From: Ceratotherium simum simum
Taxonomy: Eukaryota > Chordata > Mammalia > Perissodactyla > Rhinocerotidae
Direction of reading: 5' to 3'
DNA length: 64,000 bases
Assembly: GCF_000283155.1 (NCBI RefSeq)
Contig: NW_004454180.1
Coordinates: 20,824,413-20,888,412 of the forward strand
The stretch's first letter is position 1, and every line of letters starts with the position of its first letter. Positions 11,422 to 23,667 of this stretch are shown here, piece by piece. The position numbers and the translations under genes were made by a program. The notes beneath the pieces were generated by a model. That model searched no databases. It worked only from the letters and a program-made list of their open reading frames with translations, and had not been told where the DNA came from.

Positions 11422-11570
11422 AGGTAACTATTGGAAGTGATGGGTGTGCTAATTAACCTGATTGTGGTAATCATTTCACAAAATATATGTATATCAAATC
11501 GTCACCTTGTAGACTTTAAATACATGCAATTTTATTTGTCAATTTTACCTCAATTAAGCTAGAAAAAGAG
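11330..11570 (+). mobile_element. L1M (MA/MB-like) 3' UTR end
   Basis: Shows the well-known end of this L1 class: tttgctaagagagtagatct, gtgttctcatcacacaca, aaggtaactattggaagtga, gtggtaatcatttcacaaaa, and aattttatttgtcaatttta ending in cctcaattaagc. It is 5'-truncated and contains an expanded CA run (separate entry). Confidence 0.85.
11388..11419 (+). repeat. (CA)n microsatellite, about 16 units
   Basis: Perfect CA repeat. It sits exactly where the L1M 3' UTR normally carries a short cacacaca, so the microsatellite probably grew from that seed. Confidence 0.95.
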
Positions 11571-12670
11571 AAAGGATCCCGGAATTTTCAGGGATGGCAC
11601 TCAGGTGCCAAACATCATCTGTCAAAATCTTCCATCAGACATGCAAAGAAAGCTTTTTAATATTCATCACTATTATTCAATTAAAATAAAAAAAAAAGAA
11701 AAAACTAGGCCTTTAGTGAATTTGGAAATTGAGTTGAAACTCCAGTATTCTCTGATTTTCTTTGAAATGGCAATAGTGATCATAAAGGTCCTCAGAGGGT
11801 CCAGCACCTGGTCAGGAGTTAGGAAGAGCAGCCTGCCTTTGAGATGCTTACACCTCAGTCTGTTCTGTGTCCCAAGCGATTCACACAATTTTTAGTCCCT
11901 GAGTGTGAAGAAGGTTTAGATTCAAACTTTGTGATACAAAAGATGAAAATGTTATAAATCTGTATTAGCATATTCAACGATTATCTCAGTAAATTTTTTT
12001 CTCTACATTAAATGTAAAGTTTCTTTTTCCCCAAAAAGCTGCTTTGAATGATGGCATATTAGAATATATATGTGAGACTCAAGAATATGTGATATATTTT
12101 ATTTATATTCATCATATATAGTCGTACCTTTTTCAAACCCACATAGCAAAAATATTGTAATATCATATACACCAAAAATGTGATCATATCTCATAAATGA
12201 AATTTAAATTGATTTTTCATTTTCTTCTAAGTGTTCTAAGTTACAACTTAAAGAGTTATTCAAATTAATACTTACTTATTTAGTCTTTTTTAAAATTTAT
12301 ATTTCCTATAAGCCAGCCTAAATCTTTATCTCACACTTTCACCTTATAACATCACTTTTGATCCCTTATTTCATAGAGTTCATATTTTTTAAAATTATAA
12401 AACTCTGTTCTTCCTATATTAATTGAATCCTGCATTTATCTCCTCTCAGAGTATAATATTTTGCAGTTTCTGTTTACCTCCCTTTAAATAAGAAGAGATA
12501 ATTTAATATGCTATTTACCCAAAAATATTTTCCTTGGGTTCCCTCTCTGTTCAAATTGCTTTATTCAGGTTGATCTTATCAGCTCTGGAGTCCAGCATTC
12601 TATTTATGAAGTCGAGAGGAGACTGGGCTATGGGCAATCAACCCAGGGTGGAACTTCGTCTTGGTAAATT
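11571..12670. other. Non-coding AT-rich interval
   Basis: No gene or confident repeat. ORFs at 11605-11895 (plus, 96 codons) and 11673-11888 (minus) overlap in opposite frames and show no domain. Runs such as aatatatatgtgagactcaag near 12062 are ordinary low-complexity DNA. Confidence 0.45.
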
Positions 12671-12686
12671 CCTGGCTATGTTTCTT

Positions 12687-12930
12687 TCTTTTTATTTTTT
12701 TTGAGGAAGACTAGCCCTGAGCTAATACTTGTTGACAATCCTCCTTTTTTTTTTGCTAAGGAAGATTGGCCCTGGGCTAACATCCATGCCCATCTTCCTC
12801 TACTTTATATGGGACGCCACCACAGCATGGCTTGGGCGCGTAGGTAGGTCCACACCTGGGATCTGAACCCACGACCCTGGCAGCCAAAGTGGAGCGCGCA
12901 AACTTAATCACCATGCCACTGGGCAAGCCC
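12687..12930 (-). mobile_element. ERE-type SINE, two-module tail
   Basis: Poly-T, two hairpin modules (gaggaagactagccctgagc and aaggaagattggccctgggc), then gggacgccaccacagcatgg and the inverted head ending atgccactgggcaagccc. An exact 16-bp target-site duplication, cctggctatgtttctt, lies at 12671-12686 and 12931-12946. The perfect duplication contrasts with a fairly diverged body. Confidence 0.95.
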
Positions 12931-12946
12931 CCTGGCTATGTTTCTT

Positions 12947-14089
12947 GAAGCCCCTGGGACAAGGGGCCGGCTGTCTGCTCATCAGTCCAGAGCCCCAGTT
13001 TAGAATTCAAGTGTAGCAAATCTGGCTTTCCTTCTCAGTTGCCTGGTTTTCCCATTTGACTTGATGGTGTTGCAAAATATATTTATAAGTTTGCTAATCT
13101 TAAGCCACCCTCACATCTTGAACACTACTTAATCATGGTCGATTGGTTTTTGAATACGCTGTTTAAATCTATTTTCTGGTATTTCATTTACAAATTTTCC
13201 TTCTACATTCCTAAATGAATTTCGTCTCTGTTTATTTACTTGTGCTGATTGTCATATTTTGGCTTCAAGGTTTTTCTAGTTTCAGAAAATAAATTGGATA
13301 GTCTTTCATCTTTTTCTGTGCTTCAAAGGAAATTATACAGAATTGAAATTGCCTGTTCTTTGAAAATATGAAATAAATTGTCCTTAAACTATCAAAGGAT
13401 CTCTTGTGCCAGATATTGAAATAACTATTTTCATATGATTTTAAGATATGTAGACATATAGGAGACAGATATATGACTGCATATAAAACCAAGAAAGAAA
13501 TTCAGTGTATAATAATGTTAACAGTTAATTTTATTGAAGTCATTTTGGGTGATTTTTTATTTGTTCTTCTTATTCCTCTATGCTTTCCAAATTATGTATT
13601 GTAAGCATTATAATGCTCATATATTTATATATTAATTATTATTACCGAGGATTATAGATCCTTGCACTACTTAACTCAAATGTGCTTTCTGAGCCTTCAA
13701 AATAACTGTTCCCATCATTTCTCAATTTCATGTAATATTGAAATATATATGTAAAATCAGGGAACTAAATGTATTCTTCAGAACTTGGCACATAAACAGT
13801 TTCTTTTCACAAAATCAACAATCGAGAAAACTTCACTAAAAGCCTTATTACATAAAAATAACTCATTCTAAACATGGTGAATATCATTAAAGTGTCAATA
13901 TTAGAATAGGTGTGTAAAATCCTACCTGTTCCTTTTATGGATCATGAGTCTGAGAAACACAGACTTGCAATATATCAAGAAGGAAATTGACAAAACTTTT
14001 TGATGGAGAGTCTTTAAAGTATAAGATTAAATAGGGAGCAATTTTTTTCCACATAATAGTTCATCAGAGAAGAGGTAGACACCTTAGAT
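12947..14089. other. Non-coding, nothing recognised
   Basis: AT-rich with no supportable element. Part of 13500-13650 (ttattgaagtcattttgggt, then cttcttattcctctatgctt) faintly recalls an old LINE, but not enough to call. Confidence 0.4.
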
Positions 14090-14562
14090 ACAAGTTATTA
14101 ATGTGTCTCATTTCATAGATTGACTCATAAATTTATTGCAATCCTAATCAAAATTCCAATTTCTATGGAAGTTTAAAGGTTCAAAAAAACCTAGACAAGG
14201 TAGGAAGGCTTTCCCTATCAATATTCAAGATTTATTACACTGTTACAGTAATTAAGACTGTGTTGGTATTAGTGTAGAACTAGACACAGAATAAAGGAAC
14301 AATAAATAGACTCATGCATATATGCATACTTAATAAATACACGAGTCTTTCCATAAATGATGCTGGGCAATTAGATATCTATATGGAAAAAATGCGATTG
14401 GACCTCACCCCATACACAAAATCAATGGACCTCACCCCATACACAAAATCAATGGACCTCACACCATACACAAAATCAGTGGGTGCATATAGACCTAAAT
14501 GGGAAATCCAAACTAAGGATTTTGGAAGATAATATAGAAGAATGTCATTATTGACTAGGAGA
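14090..14562 (+). mobile_element. L1M ORF2-end relic, left of an LTR insertion
   Basis: Sense L1 phrases in order: atttattgcaatcctaatca, gacaaggtaggaaggctttc, agtgtagaactagacacaga, aatgatgctgggcaattaga, then the conserved tgga-cctcac-catacacaaaatcaa block, which is present three times (separate entry). The remnant frame has stops. The L1 sequence resumes after the LTR near 14945. Confidence 0.8.
14399..14479 (+). repeat. 27-bp tandem triplication inside the L1 relic
   Basis: Three head-to-tail copies at 14399-14425, 14426-14452 and 14453-14479. Copies 1 and 2 are identical; copy 3 differs at two sites (cac for ccc, final g for a). The unit is divisible by three and keeps the old L1 frame, translating as MDLTPYTKS repeated. 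An unduplicated L1 has this block once, so the repeat arose locally after insertion or in its source. Confidence 0.95.
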
Positions 14563-14909
14563 TGTTGACCTTAGACAAATAGACAGCCAGTTATTTCTCC
14601 AGCAAAATGAGTTTATTCGGGATCAGCACAGACAATTTGGGATCTGCAACAATGGCAGCCACATGCAAGTTCCAAACAACAAGGGGAGGAGAAACTCTTT
14701 TATAGAGGGGAAGAGAAGTCGAGTGGGCTATTGTAAACAAAGAGTCCATTGAAAGAATTGAGAGTTTGAAGTGTAGTGGCTTTTCATGGGCTGAGTTGTG
14801 ACAGTCTCTCATTGGCTGAGCTCTTGCCGCTAAGAAGAGGAAGTCTTTCTTCTTCCTGTTGGTCATTGCCATCATCAGAGGGTGGGAGAGCTCCCCCTTC
14901 TGGCCTCCA
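14563..14909 (-). mobile_element. Solo LTR inserted in the L1 relic
   Basis: On the minus strand it starts near TGGAGGCCAGAAGGGGGAGC and ends near GGTCAACA. Promoter parts are intact: CCAAT (complement of attgg, 14811-14815), a TATA box ctataaaag (complement of 14697-14705) and a polyadenylation signal aataaa (complement of 14612-14617), in the right order. No viral gene lies beside it. I could not find a clean target-site duplication, so both edges are approximate. Family not assigned. The 94-codon minus ORF inside it is not a gene. Confidence 0.75.
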
Positions 14910-14944
14910 GACTCTATTTTAAATGAGGTTTTTGTTTATTAATT

Positions 14945-16040
14945 TTCACAGAGATATAGAAAGATATCATAGACAAGACAAAAATGATGATATAGTAAAG
15001 AAAATGATAAACCTCTCTACAGTAAAATTCAGTGTTTCCACTCATCAGAAGATACCATAATGAGATAGAAACCAAAGAATGGGAGAGAATATCTACAATA
15101 CATATGACCAATAAAACACTTGTATACAGAACACTTACAAATCAACATTTTTAAAAAAGAAAAACCGGTAGAAATATAGACCAAATATTTGAATGGCCAC
15201 TTCACAAAAGAGTAAATCTAAATGATCAATAAACGTAGGTTAAAATACTCAACCTCAATGGTGCATCAAATTTAAAACCACAGCCACCAGGTTGTCAAGC
15301 ATTAACAATGTCTGACAATTACAAGTGTTGATGAGGACGTACAGCAACAGGAATTTTCATACACTGCTAATGTGCACGTTGGTATAAGAACTTTGGAAAA
15401 GAGTTTAGCATTTTCTAGGAAATTTAATGACATGCATACCATATAACTTAGCAATTTTATTCCTGGAAGTGCATCCTGGAAAAATATACACCCAGATGCC
15501 AGGGAACATGTACGAAGATGTTCATAGCAGCATTGTTTGCAGTAGATAAAAACTCAAAAGAATGCAAATCCATCGATAGTAAACTGGATAACTAACTTGC
15601 AGACTTTTCATACGCGGCATTTGTGCAGTGGAGTGATCGGTAAAGTGAATGCACTGGAGCAACATGCAACAACACAAATGAATTTTACAAACAAAGTATG
15701 GAATAAAAGGACACAGCTACTAAAGAACACATATATTCACATAAAGTTTAAAAACATGAGAAACTATACTGTGTCGTTTGGGGATGCTCCTATGGGTTAA
15801 AACCAAAAAGAAAAGAATGGAAGTTATTAATGAGAGTCACAATACTGGTTAACTCCTGGGGAGAATGAAGGCACCGTGAGGGGAAGGTAGACGCAGAGGG
15901 CATCAGGAATGCAGGAAATGTTCCGTCTTGGGACTGCACGGTGGTTACACAGGTGCTCACTTAATAAATATGCATCATTTAGGTTTCAGGTACTATTCTG
16001 AATGTGTGTGTATTTCACCAAAAAAAAAAAAAAAAAAAAG
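14945..16040 (+). mobile_element. L1M ORF2-end and 3' UTR, right of the LTR
   Basis: L1 sense order continues: tttccactcatcagaagata, gaatgggagagaatatctac, aatatttgaatggccacttc, aaaccacagccaccaggttg, gttgatgaggacgtacagca, agatgttcatagcagcattg, and ends at a 20-base poly-A run at 16020-16039 after tgtgtgtatttcacc. Frame destroyed; immobile. Confidence 0.85.
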
Positions 16041-16129
16041 TAAAAGAGAAGAAAAAATTGGAAAATTCCTAGCGTTAATTCCTGGAACCATTTAAATTCC
16101 ACAGGAAGTATGTATTCCCTGAAAATTTG

Positions 16130-17960
16130 ATAAATTCATTCATGCAAGTCTGGACTTAGATTTTCTTTTAAAAGCAATTATTTGATAATGTCAACTTTTC
16201 TTTTTTCTCCTTATTAATTGTTCTACTCAGGTGTCTATTCCTTGAAATGATTATTTTCATTTTCCAAGAAAGTTATCTTTTGGGGCAGTTTTCCAGTTTT
16301 ACTACTATAAAGTTGTTCAGGAACAATCATATATTTTAGATTTTATATATGTGTATGTGTGTGATTTTTGTCTTTTTGGCCATTCTTCAATGTTAGTGCT
16401 TATATATCTAACATTCCTTCTATTGACAGGAATTTCCAGTTTTTGCCACTACAAACATTGCTGTGAAAAACATCTTCACACATGTGTCACTTACTTGTGT
16501 CTTCATTTCTGTATATTTTGCTAGATATTTCATTTCACACTATGATGGTAATGTATGACTGTCCATTTCTCTACATCCTCATTAAATCTTAATATTGCCA
16601 CACGTTAATTTTGCCAATTTGATGTGTAAAAATTGAATTCTTATTTTATAATTTACATTTTCCTAATTATCAGCAAGCCCAAAAACACATATTTGTTATA
16701 TACTTATTATCTATTTCCACCATTTACATTTCCCCTCACATGAATTTGCTTACTCTATTCTTTACCCATTTTTTTTCTTGATTTCTCTGTGAATCTGCAG
16801 TTTGGTGAAGAGGAATATTAACTCTTTGTCTGTGTACATGTTGCAAAAGTTTTTCCCATCATATCAACTCCTTTTTTTCTTTCTTTCTGTCATGTTCAAT
16901 GTCTTTTGCCATGAAAGATTTTTCATTTTTATAAAATAAGACATTTCTATTTTTTCATTTAAGACTTTTGGATTTTATTCCTTTCTTAAGAAAGTTTCAC
17001 TCATCCCAGAGCATGGAAATTTTATTTTCTACATTGTATATATGTATATATATATACACACACAATGAATATATATATTCATCTGGAATTTATTTCTCTT
17101 TATGTTGTGATGGAGGGTATATTGTTTTAATCACAAAATATTTTTCTTCATTCAAATTTTCGTGAGTGTTTTTGTAGACATGTGGCCTTTCCTGTGTTGA
17201 TTGTACTGATTGTAGAAAGGGTACAATGAAGCATTTCAAGGAAGTTTGAAGTTATTTTGGCCCTGCTACTTGTTACGTAAGTGAATGGGAGCAAGTCAAC
17301 TATATTAATTTTATGTTTTCTAATTCATCAGCCTTGCTTTATCTTTAATAATGCTTTTTTCTACTTAAAAATTTCTTTAATTGAACACCTAGATAATTTT
17401 TCTTCCTTGCTGATAATTAATTCATTTAATGATCTGTTTTTTCCACTAATTTTTGCCTTTACTGGAATCATAGATTTTGATATGTAATATTATGCTTATC
17501 CTATTCCTAAGAATTCTCTCATTGCCCTTTTGATTTCTTTTAGAACAAAGAGTTATATAGGAGAGTGATTCCTATACAAATGGTTGAGTATTTTTTAATT
17601 TTATAAATAAATGTTTATTCATTGCATTAACCTCAGTGTTTAATACCTGCTTTGGAGGAATCACTGAGAGTTTCTTGCCTAATATGTGATTGATTTTTGT
17701 AAATGTTCCATGGGCATTAGAAAATAAGTCACTTTCCAGATCTCCTTGTGATTTATAATGCTTAATAGGGTTTATTGGCTAGATTTGTATCTATTATCCA
17801 AACCCTCCAGCCTTTCCATTTATAATACTTTATCCTTCAAAGTGTTAGAAAGGTATGTTAAATCTTCTGACTACTATTGTTGAAAAGTAAACATATTTTG
17901 TTTTTTTATTTATACTGTCCTTGCCAGTATAGCACATAGACACTTTATAGCCAAAAGAAC
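16130..17960 (-). mobile_element. Ancient L1M remnant, antisense
   Basis: Plus-strand sequence is T-rich and follows antisense L1: acaaacattgctgtgaaaaa, ctttacccattttttttctt, tgaagaggaatattaactc, gcaaaagtttttcccatcat, aagacttttggattttattc. At 17840-17885 there is a block like the ORF2 5' part (gttagaaaggtatgttaaat). Coordinates are loose because divergence is high. Confidence 0.6.
17034..17080. repeat. TA/CA low-complexity run
   Basis: Alternating tatatatgtatatatatata followed by a short cacacaca run and another atatatatat block. A typical AT microsatellite within the L1 relic. Confidence 0.7.
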
Positions 17961-18879
17961 ATGTCTTTCTGGTTATGAGAATTCTAAACCCTGGACTTCC
18001 AATGCTGTTGCAGACCAAAATGTTATAATTTTCTAATGTTTTACTCCATGGTAGGACAACAAGAAAATGGTTAAATTTTTAAAAAATTTTCATCTTTGGC
18101 CCTGTAAAGAAGTTGACTATTACAGATTACAAACTACACAAGGCTGCACTTACAAGAAAGGCATCAGTCCATGAAATTAAATTATGCGTTTAGAAGGTGC
18201 TCTGTCTCATACTGACAGATATTAATTGAAGAAATAATTGTCTAGATTTTTAAAAAGTCTCTCTCTCTCTTTTGTTCAACAGGCTGGTTCAAATTTCTTA
18301 AACTGGCTTCTACAACGACCAAAAATACCTTTTTCTCTCTCTCAAATTAAGACTAGCCTACAGACAACTAGAACCATGTCCATTTCAATTAAACTTGGAA
18401 TTCTATAAAGATTCAATTATATATTTCAATCAGATGCACTTGAATTAGGAAACTGTCATCTGGAAATTAAATTAGAGCTGTGTTTCTCAACTTAACGATT
18501 TTCATTCCCCAGGGAATGATGATAATGTACCAAGGAGTAGGTTAAGCCACAGTATAATCATGGAATATCTTCTTGAAGCATCAATTATGTTCAGAAATAC
18601 AGTGGAAGTGAATGGAGGGGGTAGGCAACATTGGAAATTAAGTAATTCGTCTAGCTAGTAATGGGAAATATTTTTATGTTAAACATATTTGTATTTGTGA
18701 ATAGAAAATAAAACTTGAATGAGAATGTTCTGTCTTTACACATAGTAAATATTCAAATAATAGAAAAGGTTATGTGAATGTAAATATCCTTCCCGCCCCT
18801 ACATTCTCATTTTCTAGCCCTTATCCAGTGCAATGGGTTTGTAATTCTACTGCTTACTCACCTAAGGGTTTTCTGTGAT
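17961..18879. other. Non-coding, nothing recognised
   Basis: No supportable element. A short tctctctctctctt run lies at 18260-18273. Confidence 0.45.
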
Positions 18880-19470
18880 TCTCAGTGCAGGGCTGTCTGG
18901 TAAAACTGGAAAAAGTAAGTCTTACTTATATATAAGAGAGCTTTATTTTTGTATATTTTTTTTAGACCAAGTATTTATGAAACATTCCCTTTAATTCAAA
19001 TAGTTTTTCCTTTTTTTGTGTGTGATCGCTCATGGATTTTCTAGGTAACCATATCATCGGCAAATATATAATTGTCTCATTTTTTTTCCAAATTTATGCC
19101 TCTTTATTTGTTTTTTTTTTCCATTTTCTTGTTTAGACTAGTATTATCAGAACAATATTAACTAATGATTTTGGTTATAGTTTTTGTTTTGTTTTCCTAA
19201 ATTTAAATAGGCTTTCCTAATAAAAAGGCGTTAAGAATTTCTTCATTAAGTAGGAGGACAGATAACTTTTATTGTGTTAAGGAAATACTCTATTTCTATT
19301 CTATACAAAATGGAAATTAAATTTTGTAGAATGATTTTGACATTGACTTTGATAACATAATTTTCTTTTTTGACCTATTTTAGGCTAATTAGTTCTGTTT
19401 TGTGTGGCAGCATTTACTCTTGAGCGTTTTGACATAACTATCACAGAATGCTCTCATCCTTGTGAACAGT
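18880..19470 (-). mobile_element. Second antisense L1M remnant
   Basis: Contains an antisense L1 reverse-transcriptase-region block: ggtaaccatatcatcggcaa, aatatataattgtctcattt, ccaaatttatgcctctttat. In an intact antisense L1 this block would lie before the 17840 block, not after it, so this is probably a separate or rearranged insertion. Confidence 0.5.
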
Positions 19471-20259
19471 AGATAATTTTCCTTACTTTAACATCTCTTG
19501 GTTCATCTCAGTCATTTGTAGGGGAGGGGCTTAGAGTTATAGTCTTGTTCTCATTATGCCATTTTTTCCATAAATTAACATTATTTATTTTAATAACAAA
19601 AGAAAAGCACAATGAACAATATATTTTTCAAAGGTTTTTATAATTAGGATACAGATGCAGACGGATTTTTTTCTGATGTATTCTTCTAGGATATCACAAA
19701 GCTCACTAAAATGCTGGACTTTTTGGTGAAACATTCAAGTACAAATGTTAAATATTTGTTTATGTAAATGGAATTCATAGGACAAACAGCTATTTCCATT
19801 CTTAGAGAAAGGGGTTGCATCTTGTAAGACAGTGACAAAATTTTCCCCGTATTTTATATTACATTTTAGTACTGTGGGTATTAGCAATGCAGTAAAAACA
19901 GCCTTAATTTCTTATGCATTTTTAAAGGAAAAAATAGTAAATTTTAAGCCCATTTTATAATTCCTTCCTTGAATGTTCACTTCAACATCAACAATGCCAT
20001 AATCTGTTAATGGACTTTAATGGGCTGTCTGGAAAGAAACAGAACTCTGTTGAGTTCTGTTCTCTCACAGAGTCCATGAGACTAGTTTGCAAGCTACTTT
20101 TTCCTCCTGCTCCCACTCAGTTTGTGCTTATTATTCTTCCAGAGACATTCTTACCCCTTTCAAGACAAAGTGTGGTTTGTTTTTGAGTGGCTTTCTTTGG
20201 AATCCAATTATTATTTAATGTTTGAATATTAATGTGGAAAAGGAGTTAGGCTTTCAGTC
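19471..20259. other. Non-coding, nothing recognised
   Basis: Mostly AT-rich. No gene, repeat family or regulatory motif could be assigned. Confidence 0.45.
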
Positions 20260-20530
20260 TTTAAATCTCATAATGTTTTAAGATGGAATTCCCTCACGTG
20301 GAGGATGGCCAGGGTGCACCTGGTTTTGAGAACACTGCAATCAGCTGCCAATTCTTGCAGGCCCTCTGGTCTCAAGGCCAACTTGTGCGGGCTGTGCCGT
20401 CTGTGGATGTGCCTTCCTAAAAAGGAAGTGAGCGACAGCAGCAGCCTATTTGGCAAGAATTTACAAAACATCTATTCTGGCCCCTTTCCACCGCTAAATG
20501 ACGGGACTGGAGCTGAGTAAGGAGTCCCAG
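20260..20530. other. Unassigned GC-richer block with ORFs on both strands
   Basis: About 270 bp, visibly richer in G and C than its AT-rich surroundings. Open frames of 67-71 codons run in both directions (20268-20471 minus, 20305-20520 plus). I recognise no protein or repeat family. It could be a fragment of an old repeat, a conserved non-coding element or chance. There is no splice-site evidence strong enough to call an exon. Confidence 0.35.
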
Positions 20531-21144
20531 GTTTGCCAGACTCCAGCTGAAAAAGGTGATTAATCTGAGGAAAAGATGCAAGGAGCTCATTATTTGAGTG
20601 AGTTTTCATGAAAACCAGTGCACTCTAAAGTAAAACTAGAAAAGAAATCTTGGCTAAGTTAAGTACTCATTACATGGAAAAGAACTCTCAAGGAACCAAG
20701 TAGAGACTAAAGAATTAAATTTTGGAAGTTAAGAATTGACCCTTTACAAAAGAAGTTGGACAGAAAAGGCAGCCTTCAGTTCTGTGGAATCATATAATTA
20801 ACACTCAACATTCACCTCGCATAATTAATACGTTGTGCTCCTTACCACTCAGCCAGAGGGTCACAGTGAGGCTTCTGGCAAGCCAGTTGAATTCCTCCAT
20901 ACAATGAACATTCAGTGATTCTATTACATACAAGGGTTATTCAACTTGATATTTAGAAAAAATTAATTCTCTCCACATTGAAAAATAAACCATTACTGTG
21001 GAGAAGGAATAATTACTCTGAATGGATAAGCTCCAGAGTGTGATATGGTGATTTTAATTCTTGGAGTGTATACAGCTTGGCAAAATGGAAAGAAAATTTA
21101 TTCACAACAAATATTCTTGCGTGCCCCTCTTCTTCCCTACCACG
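20531..21144. other. Non-coding, nothing recognised
   Basis: No element recognised. Confidence 0.45.
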
Positions 21145-21285
21145 TGTTTGCCGGACTGCTCGTTAGAAGATGTGGTTTCAAGTCAGTGATACTGTGTGTA
21201 GTTTATGTGACTTTGACCAGGTTGCTCTCCTGTCTCAGCTGGTTTATATCTAAAAGAAGGACATTCAAATTGTACAGAGGTTAAA
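21145..21285 (+). repeat. MIR SINE fragment
   Basis: Degenerate sense MIR core: gatgtggtttcaagtcagtg, then tatgtgactttgaccaggtt, then ctcctgtctcagctggttta, corresponding to the usual ctgtgtgaccttgggcaag and cctcagtttcctcatc. Confidence 0.6.
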
Positions 21286-22605
21286 AAAGAAATGGTTCCA
21301 CTCACTCTTTCCATACTCGTGGCAGAAAATATTGCTCAAATGTGACATCTTGTACTGAGCCCAGATGAGCCCATGAATTCTTCATCCTTCGACAGCCTCT
21401 ATCAATAGGTTGGAGTGTGAAAGCAAAATTGGCCCTTTGGCAGGTCTCCATTATAGGTCAAGTTTCGCATCACATCCCACAACTAGGAAAATAAATAAAA
21501 ACAAAGCAACAAAAAAATTCTCACCCTGAGACAAACCAAAAGAGCAGAGTCACTATGTTTAGTTCTAGTCTCAAAGTAAATGAAATCTTAAGCATTCTCA
21601 TAAGTTGCTGACTTCCCAACAAAAGCATCTTTACCCCTGATTTTTATAATGCTGATACCCAAGACTGTGTCAGGATCATCTCGGATATGATAATCATGTG
21701 AGAACATTGCTTTTTTTCCTACCATGAACAGATTAACTGTAAATTTGATAATCTGGTAATTTTGCAGATTTTTTCTTTACATATGCATTGTGTTTTTGTT
21801 TAATGAGCCAATTTTTCTGAAATCTGGCTTCCTTGCAAACTGTCTTTGTGAGTAAATGACTTTTCTCTCCTAAATGTTTTTGCTGCTGCATCTTCTTTCC
21901 ATGGGAGTTAAAACATGAAATGATATCTAGCTGTTACACTTGAACCAAAAGGATCTGGAAGATCATTTTCTGTTCAAAAAGTCTAGGATCAATGCTTCTT
22001 ACGTATCAGGAAAATCCAGGTTTCCCTCCCTTGGTTTTCAGTTCACCCATTTCATTGTTAATAGGCACAGGGTCAAGGGTAGACAAAGTTTTATTGATAG
22101 AATTTTGAATATTTGGGTTTCACAAATTATATAGTTTTATAGAATCAGTACTTCTAATAGAAACTTGTTCTTCAAAGTCTGATTAGAAGCAGGAAAGTCA
22201 TAGTTGTAGCTAATGGCTAAATACTTTAGAACAATATGCTCTATATTCAGAAGTGATATACTCTAATATGCTCATAAAAAACTAAAGCAAATTGTATAGT
22301 ACTTTCCCCCTTAAATAAATGCTAGGCAAAATTATTTCTTGCAACAAAATGGAATCCCATTTCTTCCTCAAGGCTGTAGCTCAAATTAAATATTATATTC
22401 ATGAAAGCTTACTTTAACCGTTAATTGCGTGTCCATATGAGAAAACTTTTATGATGCATAAACTATTTCCTTGTTGAATACGGGAGTGAAATATTTACAC
22501 TTTTGTTAGCTTTGGATGTTTAAAAAGGATGGTGGTCCCTGGCACAGCAGGGAAGCAGATGAGAGTCCCAGGGCTTGAACCCTATTAGGAGTTAAGGTAC
22601 AAATT
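21286..22605. other. Non-coding, nothing recognised
   Basis: No gene or clear repeat. ORFs such as 21940-22134 (64 codons) have no recognisable content. Confidence 0.45.
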
Positions 22606-22620
22606 TGTCTTCAGGTTTTT

Positions 22621-22624
22621 TTTT

Positions 22625-22660
<36 letters not shown>

Positions 22661-22887
22661 GAAGATTAGTCCTGAGCTAACATCCATTGCCAATCCTCCT
22701 CTCTTTGCTGAGGAAGATTGGCCCTGGGCTAACATCTGTGCCCATCTTCCTCTACTTTATATGGGACATCGCCACAGCATGGCTTGATTAGCGGTGTGTA
22801 GGTCTGCGCCCGGGATCCGAACCTGTGAACCCTGGGCCACTGAAGTGGAGTGGGCGAATTTAACTGCAGTGCCACCAGGCTGGCCCC
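22621..22887 (-). mobile_element. ERE-type SINE with TG microsatellite in its tail
   Basis: Poly-T, then a TG run at 22627-22650 (about 12 units), then two hairpin modules (gaggaagattagtcctgagc and gaggaagattggccctgggc), gacatcgccacagcatggct, and an inverted head ending tgccaccaggctggcccc. The target-site duplication is tgtcttcaggttttt at 22606-22620 against tgtcttaaggttttt at 22888-22902, one mismatch. Confidence 0.93.
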
Positions 22888-22902
22888 TGTCTTAAGGTTT
22901 TT

Positions 22903-23667
22903 AGCCTGGCAGAGCTAGCCTGAAGAGGAAAGCTGGAGGAACCTGTTTTGAATTGGGAAAGAAAACCTCAGTGCATCAAGGTACGGATGGATTTAATTCT
23001 TTCATGCATCCTGAGACATTAGATGAAGTGAGGATATGAAGCAAGAATGGCTCGAGTTTAATGGAATTTCTCACATGAAACCTAGAAAACATGAAATAGG
23101 GAGTTCTAGAAGAAGGAAACCAAGTGATGTGTTGCCTGTGCCTTTTGTCCTTAGTATTTGAGTTGAGAGTGGGAGATCCCTGACAGAAACCATTTGTTCC
23201 CAGTTGCTATAGAAACAAAATAGTTTGGACAACAAGAGTTGGGGAATGTCTGCTACTCACAATTATTACCCAGGGTTGAACCTAATGAAAAAGGCCCGTG
23301 AACCTCTCCAACGAGGATCTGGAGAAAGGTTTCTGGTGTGGGTCAAGAAAGGGGAGAATAGCTGATGGAAATAGAAATCATGACACTAAGCCAGACTTAA
23401 AATTCAACCTTAGGATGGAAGAAAAGACAATTCCCTATGGAATCTGGCTGAGGTAATGGAAGTACTTGGGTACCCGCTCTGTTATATCAAAGATTTTTTC
23501 AAAATTAACTTCCTGGCTTCCTCCACACAGAGCATCCCATACCATGATGATCAAGCTTCTCTGGGGCAGCTTCACAGGGAGTTTAACAGAATGTAGGGTG
23601 GAGGTGAGGTGAGTAAAGCAGAGGTGAGTGAAGCCCAGAGGGATGCTGAACTCAGCACTGGGTGCAT
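22903..23667. other. Non-coding, nothing recognised
   Basis: No element could be assigned. Confidence 0.45.

Noticed and set aside
14399..14479. CRISPR-like repeats
   Set aside because: The three 27-bp units are directly adjacent with no spacers, and lie inside an L1 relic in a mammalian genome.
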